This document shows, piece after piece, positions 21,168-26,793 of a stretch of DNA of 26,793 nucleotides; the stretch's first letter is position 1; each line of letters opens with the position of its first letter. The notes under the pieces are model-generated. The model was not told the origin of the DNA and made no database searches. It saw nothing but the letters and a program-made list of their open reading frames with translations. This DNA is from Collinsella sp. Its GTDB lineage: Bacteria; Actinomycetota; Coriobacteriia; Coriobacteriales; Coriobacteriaceae. Location: positions 1 through 26,793 of the forward strand of contig DXZR01000028.1 of the NCBI GenBank assembly GCA_019419555.1, given 5' to 3'. A program made the position numbers and the translations under genes.

Positions 21168-22094
21168 CTAGCCCGTGTAGCGCTCACGGTAGGTGTTACG
21201 CTTGGGTGCGGAGCCGTGGCTGCCGTGATGACGCGTGCGGCTGGCGAGGGTTTCCTGAGGCTTGCCACCGCGTTTGGCGCTCGCCTGCTTGGGTGGGATA
21301 CCGCCGGCCTTGAGGATCTGCACCTCGCGGTCGGTGAGCTCGCGCCACGAGCCCTTGGCCACATCCTTGAGCTCCAGGCCGGCAAAGTTGCAGCGATGCA
21401 GACGAATTACCGGATGGTGAATCTTGCTCAACATGCGCTTAACCTGATTCTTGCGACCCTCGCGGATGATGACCTCCACGGCGGTGGTACCGGGCTTAAC
21501 CCCCTGGGGAGCTACGGCCTCGGCCTCGCGTGCGGTGATGACGCGGCAGATTGCCGGCTGGCAGACGCCATCGTCGAGCTCGATGCCGCGGCGGAGCGGT
21601 TCTAAGTCGCGATCGGTCAGGTGGCCGTCCACGAGCGCCTGATAGGTCTTGTAGACGTGCTTGCTGGGGTGCAGCAGGTCCTGCGACAGATCACCGTCGG
21701 TGGTAAAGAGCAAAAGGCCCGTGGTGTCGCGGTCCAGGCGGCCCACCGGGAAGAGCCCCGGAAAGCGGTTGCGCGGTACCAGGTCGGCCACGCAGGGGCG
21801 CTCCTGCGGGTCGCTCATGGTGGTGAGGTAGCCGGTCGGCTTGTAGAGCATCAAGTACACGGCGCCCTGGTTGAGCTTGACGGGCATGCCGTCGACCTCG
21901 ATATGGTCGCGGTCGACGTCGACCTTGGTGCCCAGCTCGGTCGCGACCTGACCGTTGACGGTCACGCGTCCGGCGGTCATCAGGTCCTCCGACCCGCGGC
22001 GGCTCGCAACGCCCGCGCGCGCCAAAAAGCGCTGCAGGCGCATGGTGTGCGGGTAGACAGGCTGGGCGTCGGTTGCGGGCACTGCGTTGCCCAT
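21168..22094 (-). CDS. 23S rRNA pseudouridine synthase, RluB/RsuA family
   Basis: A 308-aa enzyme converting a uridine of rRNA to pseudouridine. ATG 22094 (MGNAVPATDA) has GGGGAG 8 nt upstream; in-frame codons further left overlap scpB. An S4 RNA-binding domain (about residues 18-65: MRLQRFLARAGVASRRGSED) precedes the catalytic domain. That domain has YKPTGYLTTMSDP, the catalytic Asp in GRLDRDTTGLLL and later REGRKNQVKRM. The C-terminal 45 residues are basic and probably disordered, fitting RNA contact. The scpA-scpB-rluB order is widespread in Gram-positive bacteria. RluB is the best guess from that context, but RsuA-family specificity cannot be read with certainty. Confidence 0.93.
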   Translation of the reverse strand: MGNAVPATDAQPVYPHTMRLQRFLARAGVASRRGSEDLMTAGRVTVNGQVATELGTKVDVDRDHIEVDGMPVKLNQGAVYLMLYKPTGYLTTMSDPQERPCVADLVPRNRFPGLFPVGRLDRDTTGLLLFTTDGDLSQDLLHPSKHVYKTYQALVDGHLTDRDLEPLRRGIELDDGVCQPAICRVITAREAEAVAPQGVKPGTTAVEVIIREGRKNQVKRMLSKIHHPVIRLHRCNFAGLELKDVAKGSWRELTDREVQILKAGGIPPKQASAKRGGKPQETLASRTRHHGSHGSAPKRNTYRERYTG

Positions 22095-22116
22095 GGCGCG
22101 CGTCTCCCCTACTTCG

Positions 22117-22845
22117 TTAGTCCTCGTCATGCATATCCTCCGAGGTCTCGTCGACGACCAGGGTCTCAAAGTCCTCGACTGCCTCAACATCTTCAACATC
22201 GGTATCGAGCAGTTCGCGCTCTTCGTCCAGATCTTCGGCCTGCTCCTCGAGCGTGGACTGAATGCTGCGGCCGCTTAGACGCTCGCGGATAAACTGGCGC
22301 GACTGCTCGTCGGGGGCAAACTGCTCCAGATCGGGCAGGTCGCGGGTGGAGCGCAGACCGAACTTTTCCAAGAAGGCGTTGGTCGTGCCGTAGATGATGG
22401 CTTGACCGCGCTGGGGATCGCGGCCGAGCTCGCGCACTAGACCCTTGTCCACGAGCGACGCGATGACGCCGTCGGAGTTGACGCCGCGGATACCCTTGAC
22501 CACCTCGCGCGTCACGGGCTGGTGGTATGCGATGACGGCCAGGGTTTCGAGCGCCGCCTGCGACAGCTTTTGCGTGTCCCAGCTCAACACATAGGCCTCG
22601 ACCACATCGTGGTAGGCGGGATGTGTAAACAGGCGCCAGCCACCGGCGACCTCGCGCAGCTGAAAGCCGCGGTTGGCCTCCTCGTACTCAACCTTGAGCT
22701 CGGCGAGCAGCGACGCGCACTCGCCGGGGGCGATATCCAGTGCGCCGGCCAGCGCGGGCGCACTCACCGGGTCGCTCGACACCAGCAGCAGCGCCTCGAG
22801 GGCACCTTTGAGGCTGTTTGCCTCCAGCGTGGAAAGGGTTGACAT
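22117..22845 (-). CDS. scpB: Segregation and condensation protein B
   Basis: A 242-aa protein with two winged-helix domains. The first lies at about residues 10-90 (LKGALEALLLVSSDPVSAPA). The second, about 92-170, contains LSQAALETLAVIAYHQPVTR and IRGVNSDGVIASLVDKGLV, the most conserved ScpB block. ScpB dimers bind ScpA and regulate the SMC condensin that compacts and segregates the chromosome. The C-terminal 60 residues are strongly acidic (Glu/Asp-rich), an extension beyond the folded part. The gene is 11 nt after scpA and 22 nt before rluB. No smc gene is in the window. Confidence 0.95.
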   Translation of the reverse strand: MSTLSTLEANSLKGALEALLLVSSDPVSAPALAGALDIAPGECASLLAELKVEYEEANRGFQLREVAGGWRLFTHPAYHDVVEAYVLSWDTQKLSQAALETLAVIAYHQPVTREVVKGIRGVNSDGVIASLVDKGLVRELGRDPQRGQAIIYGTTNAFLEKFGLRSTRDLPDLEQFAPDEQSRQFIRERLSGRSIQSTLEEQAEDLDEERELLDTDVEDVEAVEDFETLVVDETSEDMHDED

Positions 22846-22856
22846 GGTTGCGGCTC

Positions 22857-23669
22857 CTATTCGGTGAGCTCGGGGCCTTCGCCGGGCACGTATGCCTCGG
22901 CTCCCTCGACTCGGTTGATGCAGATGGTTCCGAAGATCTTGTCCTGGCTCAGGGTGAGCGAGCCACGTTTGGCGAGCTCCAGCATGGCCAGGAAGGTGAC
23001 GACGAGCTGCTCGGTGGTGGCGTCGCCGTCCAGTAGCTCGCGGAAGGTGCAGGTTTGGTGCGCCATGGTAAAACGGTCGACTGAGGCTACGGTCAGGTCG
23101 AGCGGCACGCGATGCGGCGCCACGTGCTCAGCCTCCAGCAGGAAGGTCTGGCGCTTGCCGTCCAAGTCGGCGCAGATGACGGCGAGACCGCGCAGGGTGA
23201 TGCCTGCCAGGTAGTCGGGCATGAGCCCCAGGAACTCCGGGTCGGGACCGGCCACACGCGGGTGCATGCGGCTTTCGGCCTGCATGCGGGCACCGAGGGC
23301 CGCCGCCGCGCCCTTAAACTGCTTGTAGGCAATCAGGCGCTGGATCAGGACCTCGCGCAGAGCGTCGCCGTCGAGCGTGCTGAGCTCCTCGAGGTCTTCG
23401 TCGAGCTCGTCATCGTCGTCATCGGCTTTGCACGGGGTTTCCTGCGGCACCAGCGAGGCTGCTTTGATGTCCAAAAGGGTTGCCGCGACCAGCAAAAAGT
23501 CGCTCGCCACGTCCAGGTCCAGCGCCTCGATGCGCTCGGCCTCGGCAAGGTACTGCTCGGCCACCTCGCTGATGGAGATGGCGCCGATATCTACTTTTTG
23601 GCGGGTTACCAGCTGCAGCAGCAGGTCGAACGGTCCGCTGTAGACCTGCGTCGACACGCGATACGACAT
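22857..23669 (-). CDS. scpA: Segregation and condensation protein A
   Basis: A 270-aa kleisin that bridges the two SMC heads. ATG 23669 follows AAAGGAGG. The N-terminal motif YSGPFDLLLQLVTRQKVDIG and then ISISEVAEQYL are typical, as is SDFLLVAATLLDIKAASLVP. A short acidic insert (DDDDDELDEDLEEL) sits near residues 84-98, where ScpA proteins often vary. The C-terminal winged helix contains FLAMLELAKRGSLTLSQDK, which binds the SMC cap. It is co-transcribed with scpB. Confidence 0.95.
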   Translation of the reverse strand: MSYRVSTQVYSGPFDLLLQLVTRQKVDIGAISISEVAEQYLAEAERIEALDLDVASDFLLVAATLLDIKAASLVPQETPCKADDDDDELDEDLEELSTLDGDALREVLIQRLIAYKQFKGAAAALGARMQAESRMHPRVAGPDPEFLGLMPDYLAGITLRGLAVICADLDGKRQTFLLEAEHVAPHRVPLDLTVASVDRFTMAHQTCTFRELLDGDATTEQLVVTFLAMLELAKRGSLTLSQDKIFGTICINRVEGAEAYVPGEGPELTE

Positions 23670-23686
23670 CTTCGACCTCCTTTGAC

Positions 23687-23738
23687 GGCGCCTTCGCGGC
23701 GCGGTTTGGGTGCATGTTACGACCGTTATGCACGGTCG
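23687..23738. repeat. Two small hairpins between the protease gene and scpA
   Basis: GCGCC (23688-23692) pairs with GGCGC (23698-23702), and CGACCG (23720-23725) pairs with CGGTCG (23733-23738). Neither is followed by a T run on the minus strand. They fill the 84-nt gap and may attenuate or stabilise the transcript. Confidence 0.35.
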
Positions 23739-23753
23739 ACCTGTAAGTTTACC

Positions 23754-24437
23754 TTAGATGCCGGCGATTGCGAAGTTGAGCAGCTGCTCAGCGAGCGGAT
23801 ACACGGTAACGTCGAAATAGCGGCCGATCACGTCGATGCCGGTCCACATGGGCAGCAGGTACAGCACTAGGATGAGGATGGGCATAGCGTATTGCTGCAG
23901 ACGATAATAGTTGTTAAGAGCCTTGCCTTTAAGGAACGGCACAATGATCGACGAGCCGTCGAGCGGCGGGATCGGGATGAGGTTGAAGAACGCGAGTGAC
24001 AGGTTGACCACGATAAACGTGGCGCCGAAGTTCATGATCTGTGATGCAACGGCAAAGGACATGCTGGTGTATAGGTTGCCGTATGCCGCGTGCATGAGGA
24101 CCGCGGCAAGGCACGCGAGGGCTATGTTCGATGCGGGGCCGGCCGCACTCACCAGGACCTCGTCGCGTTTGGGGTGCTTGAGGTTGTTGAGGTAGACGGG
24201 CACGGGTTTGGCAAAGGCGAATACAGGACCGCCGGCGGCAAGCATAAGCAGCGGCAGGATGATGGTGCCAAACGGGTCGATATGGTTGAGCGGGTTGAGC
24301 GAGACGCGTCCGCGCGAACGGGCCGTCTTATCGCCGAGTGCCCAGGCTGCGGCGGCGTGCGCACTCTCGTGGATGACGATGCCCACAATGACGGCGACGG
24401 CACTCGCGAGCAGGTTCATGATATAGCTGCTGGACAT
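23754..24437 (-). CDS. Site-2 protease family (M50) membrane metalloprotease
   Basis: A 227-aa polytopic membrane protein of the M50 family, the short type without a PDZ domain. The zinc-binding HESAH (HExxH) is in the first helix at about residues 23-27. The second conserved block is FFNLIPIPPLDGSS near residue 155, with the third metal ligand Asp. SLNPLNHIDPFGTIILPLL and VSAAGPASNIALA are also family-typical. M50 proteases cut substrates within the membrane, often anti-sigma factors or signal peptides, but no substrate is evident here. ATG 24437 follows GGGGAG. Proteins of this type commonly sit upstream of scpA-scpB in Gram-positive bacteria, so the position supports the call. Confidence 0.92.
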   Translation of the reverse strand: MSSSYIMNLLASAVAVIVGIVIHESAHAAAAWALGDKTARSRGRVSLNPLNHIDPFGTIILPLLMLAAGGPVFAFAKPVPVYLNNLKHPKRDEVLVSAAGPASNIALACLAAVLMHAAYGNLYTSMSFAVASQIMNFGATFIVVNLSLAFFNLIPIPPLDGSSIIVPFLKGKALNNYYRLQQYAMPILILVLYLLPMWTGIDVIGRYFDVTVYPLAEQLLNFAIAGI

Positions 24438-24446
24438 GGCGCTCCC

Positions 24447-24743
24447 CTAGCGGACGCGGCGCGAGGCGCGCGTGAGCAAGTAGTCGGCGACAAACAGAAT
24501 GACGGCCACGATTGCGTAATCCAGGCGGAACACGCCGCCAAAGGGAGAGGTGATGACGCCGTAGCCGGCGATGGCGCTTGGCAGCGCGCGCGAAAGCTCA
24601 ACGACAAAGCCCACGATCTGCAGCTTGGCGGTGAGGCCGCTAAAACACAGCAGCACGGTCATCGCGCTCATAAAAATGCCGCAGATGCGACAGGCGATGG
24701 CGATGATGCTCATCGCCACGGCAGCGGCCTTACGAGAGTTCAC
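24447..24743 (-). CDS. Small membrane protein, unknown function
   Basis: A 98-aa protein read from GTG 24743, chosen because GAGGAG stands 7 nt upstream. The start lies 14 nt inside the end of the ABC-F gene, which implies coupling. Three hydrophobic stretches are visible, at about residues 9-34, 41-58 and 74-91, with a basic end (TRASRRVR). The segment FGGVFRLDYAIVAVILFVAD faintly recalls YggT-type proteins, but the match is too weak to name. An ATG at codon 11 (24713) is an alternative start without a comparable ribosome-binding site. Confidence 0.6.
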   Translation of the reverse strand: MNSRKAAAVAMSIIAIACRICGIFMSAMTVLLCFSGLTAKLQIVGFVVELSRALPSAIAGYGVITSPFGGVFRLDYAIVAVILFVADYLLTRASRRVR

Positions 24744-26763
24744 GCGCGGTCTCCTCTTCGATCTGGGTGGAAAGCTCCAGCCATTCGTCCTCGAGCTTGG
24801 GCAGCTCTTGCTTAAGGCCGTTATATTCCCCCAGCGCGGCGTTGAACTTGTCTTGATCGGCATAAAGCTCTTCGCTTGCCATCAATTCCATAAGCTCGTC
24901 ATAGCGGGCGCGCTTTTTGTCGAGCTCCGTCTCGATCTTCTTGAGCTGGTTACGCACGCCCTTGAGCTTTTTGTTGAGCGCAGCGCGGGCTTGGGCCTCG
25001 GCGCGCTTTTGCTCCTTGGTCTTTTTGCCCTCGGCAGGCTTGGGGGCGGCGACGGGGGTGTCGGCCTGGGCGGCGCTGGCCTTGGTGGACTTGGTCGTGG
25101 CCGGCGCGCTCTCCGTGGACGCCTCGGCGGCGGCGCGGGCTGCGAGGTCCTCGCGCTTGTAGAGGTAGTAGTCGTAGTCGCCGTCGTAGACCGTGACTTG
25201 GCCGTCGCGGATGTCGATGACGCGGTTGGCCACGGCGCGCACCAGGTGTTCGTCGTGGCTGATCAGCACGATGGTGCCGGGGAAGTTTTGCAGGGCGTTC
25301 TCGAGCATGTCCACCGAGTCGATGTCTAGGTGGTTGGTGGGCTCGTCCAGGCACAGGAGCGCCTCGGGGGCCACGAGCATCTTGGCCAGGGCCAGACGCG
25401 CTTTTTCGCCGCCGGAGAGGACGCGAACCTGCTTCTCGATGGAATCGTTGTCGCTAAACAGGAAGGCGCCCAGTAGGCTGCGCTGCTGTGGCACGGTCCA
25501 CTTGGGCGTGACGGTGTCGATCTCTTGCAGGACTGTGTTGGACTCGGTCATGCCCTCGAGCGCGTGCTGGGCGTAATAGGCCACGCCCACGTTGGTGCCC
25601 AGGTCGCGGGTGCCGGTGGTGGGCGGCTCCAGTCCGGCGATGATCTTCATGAGCGTGGACTTGCCGGCGCCGTTGGGGCCGACGAGCGCCACGTGCTCGC
25701 CGCGGTAGAGCTTGAGGTCGATGTCGCTGTAGATGTGCTTGTTGCCGTAGGACTTGGAGACGCCCTCCAGGCCCACGACCATGTCGCCGGAGCGAGGCGG
25801 GTCGGGGAACTTAAAGTCGATGTGCTTGTGGCCCTCGGGTAGGATGACAAGCTCCTTTTTGATCTGCTCGATCTTGCGGATGCGCTCCTGGGCCTGGGCG
25901 GCCTTGGTGGGCTTGTAGCGGAACTTGTCGACGAAGACCTGCATGTGGGCGATGTCGCGCTCCTGGGCGGCGCGCTTGGCGCGCATCTGCTCCAGGTTGT
26001 CCTCGCGCTGCTTGAGGTAGCTGCTGTAGTTGCCGGTGTAGGTGGTCACGCGGCGGTTCTCGAGGGCGGCGACGTGGTCGACGCAGGCGTCCATGAAGGC
26101 GCGGTCGTGGCTGACGATGAGGACGGCGCCGTCGTAGTTGGCGATAAAGCCGCGCAGCCACTGGACGCTTTCGAGGTCCAGGTGGTTAGTGGGCTCGTCC
26201 AGAAGCAGCAGGTCGGGATGGCGCAGGAAGAGCTTGGCGAGCGCGATGCGCATCTGCCAGCCGCCCGAGAACTCGGAGCATGGGCGCTCAAAGTCGGTGA
26301 CCTTAAAGCCCAGGCCGGAAAGGATTTTGCGGGCGTTGCTCTCGAGCTCGTAGCCGCCCAGGTGCTCAAAGCGGTCCTGGACCTGCCCGTACTCGTTAAG
26401 GAGTGCGTCGACGTCCTTGCCCTGCTCGGAGAGCTCGGTGATCTGGGCCTGCAGCTCGTTAGCGCGCTCGCCCATGCGGCGGATTTCCTTGGCGGCGGCC
26501 ATGACCTCGGCAAGGATGGTGGTGTCCGTGTGCTCCAGATTAGTTTCCTGCTCTAGGTAGCCCACCTGGCAGTCCTTTGCGTACTGGACCTGGCCGGAGT
26601 CGGGACTGTCGATGCCCATGATGATTTTGAGCATGGTGGTTTTGCCGGCGCCGTTGGGGCCCACGAGCGCGAAGCGCTCGCCGGGGTTGATCTGGAAGGA
26701 CGCGCCGCTAAAGAGGACGCGTGCGCCGAAGCTTTTTTCGATCTTGTCGACCAGGAGGATCAT
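24730..26763 (-). CDS. ABC-F family ATP-binding protein
   Basis: A 677-aa soluble protein with two ATP-binding cassettes and no membrane segments. The first has Walker A GPNGAGKTT (about residues 35-43), signature FSGGWQ and Walker B LLLLDEPTNHLDLES. The second has GPNGAGKST, LSGGEKARLALAKML and LCLDEPTNHLDIDS. The linker between them (about 240-320) is Lys/Arg/Glu-rich, as in ABC-F factors that work on the ribosome. A long C-terminal extension, Ala/Lys/Thr-rich then coiled coil (about 560-677), resembles the Uup/YheS-type tail. ABC-F proteins act in translation quality control or antibiotic protection, and resistance cannot be read from sequence alone. ATG 26763 is the start; its promoter lies outside the window or in the last 30 bases. 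Confidence 0.93.
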   Translation of the reverse strand: MILLVDKIEKSFGARVLFSGASFQINPGERFALVGPNGAGKTTMLKIIMGIDSPDSGQVQYAKDCQVGYLEQETNLEHTDTTILAEVMAAAKEIRRMGERANELQAQITELSEQGKDVDALLNEYGQVQDRFEHLGGYELESNARKILSGLGFKVTDFERPCSEFSGGWQMRIALAKLFLRHPDLLLLDEPTNHLDLESVQWLRGFIANYDGAVLIVSHDRAFMDACVDHVAALENRRVTTYTGNYSSYLKQREDNLEQMRAKRAAQERDIAHMQVFVDKFRYKPTKAAQAQERIRKIEQIKKELVILPEGHKHIDFKFPDPPRSGDMVVGLEGVSKSYGNKHIYSDIDLKLYRGEHVALVGPNGAGKSTLMKIIAGLEPPTTGTRDLGTNVGVAYYAQHALEGMTESNTVLQEIDTVTPKWTVPQQRSLLGAFLFSDNDSIEKQVRVLSGGEKARLALAKMLVAPEALLCLDEPTNHLDIDSVDMLENALQNFPGTIVLISHDEHLVRAVANRVIDIRDGQVTVYDGDYDYYLYKREDLAARAAAEASTESAPATTKSTKASAAQADTPVAAPKPAEGKKTKEQKRAEAQARAALNKKLKGVRNQLKKIETELDKKRARYDELMELMASEELYADQDKFNAALGEYNGLKQELPKLEDEWLELSTQIEEETARELS

Positions 26764-26793
26764 GGTGCCGCCTTTGACCTTGTGTGCCTATAT

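Noticed and set aside
24447..24743. YggT-family assignment for the 98-aa membrane protein
   Set aside because: Only a faint resemblance around LPS and a later Asp; the usual YggT repeat pattern is not clear.
9687..26762. Many long plus-strand open frames opposite the core genes
   Set aside because: High-GC coding sequence leaves the antisense frames open. These lack ribosome-binding sites and recognisable domains, and each is fully covered by a conserved minus-strand gene.
24730..26763. Antibiotic-resistance call for the ABC-F gene
   Set aside because: Position in a core operon and the Uup/YheS-like tail favour a housekeeping translation factor; resistance cannot be read from sequence alone.

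Overview
The window looks like chromosome from a high-GC Actinomycetota of the class Coriobacteriia, most likely Collinsella or a close relative. That assignment is an inference from gene content, codon use and gene order; no search was run. It splits at a tRNA-Pro gene (9527-9603, minus strand) into a compact housekeeping half on the right and an accessory half on the left.

Right half (9684-26763). Eighteen genes lie on the minus strand with short gaps or 4-14 nt overlaps. In transcription order they encode an ABC-F ATPase, a 98-aa membrane protein, a site-2-type metalloprotease, ScpA, ScpB, an RluB-type pseudouridine synthase, Cmk, a PlsC-like acyltransferase, IspH, a PDZ/radical-SAM/DUF512 protein, Der, PlsY, GpsA, Rpe, a NifS-type cysteine desulfurase, a Nif3-family protein, a coiled-coil zinc-ribbon protein and CoaBC. 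Together they cover chromosome condensation, ribosome assembly, phospholipid synthesis (GpsA, PlsY, PlsC), the last MEP-pathway step, CoA synthesis and Fe-S/sulfur supply.

Left half, outer part (1-5000). This is a patchwork. It holds two orphan membrane proteins, a 41-aa type-I-toxin-like peptide convergent with a 51-aa ORF, and a perfect 36-bp palindrome. It also holds an IS30-type transposase fragment, a decayed IS21-type istB with the tail of istA, a small gene with a possible -1 frameshift site leading into a winged-helix segment, and a frameshifted gene of unknown function.

Left half, inner part (5041-9213). This is the most unusual region: three related pilin-like cassettes in one orientation. 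Each begins with ATGCATG (two overlapping starts), then a 9-10 nt G tract, then a small stem-loop, then a class III/Flp-type prepilin signal and hydrophobic helix. The C-terminal domain differs: BspA/DUF285-type repeats in cassette 1, DUF6273-like domains in cassettes 2 and 3. The G tract lies in the leader that prepilin peptidase should remove, so slippage could switch translation without altering the mature pilin. Cassette 1 is otherwise intact but out of frame at nine Gs. Cassette 2 carries three frameshifts, and cassette 3 carries an in-frame amber codon and a changed cleavage site. An orphan ribbon-helix-helix antitoxin sits between cassettes 2 and 3. I read this as a phase-variable modular pilin locus with decaying or silent copies. 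All base counts and alignments were made by eye.
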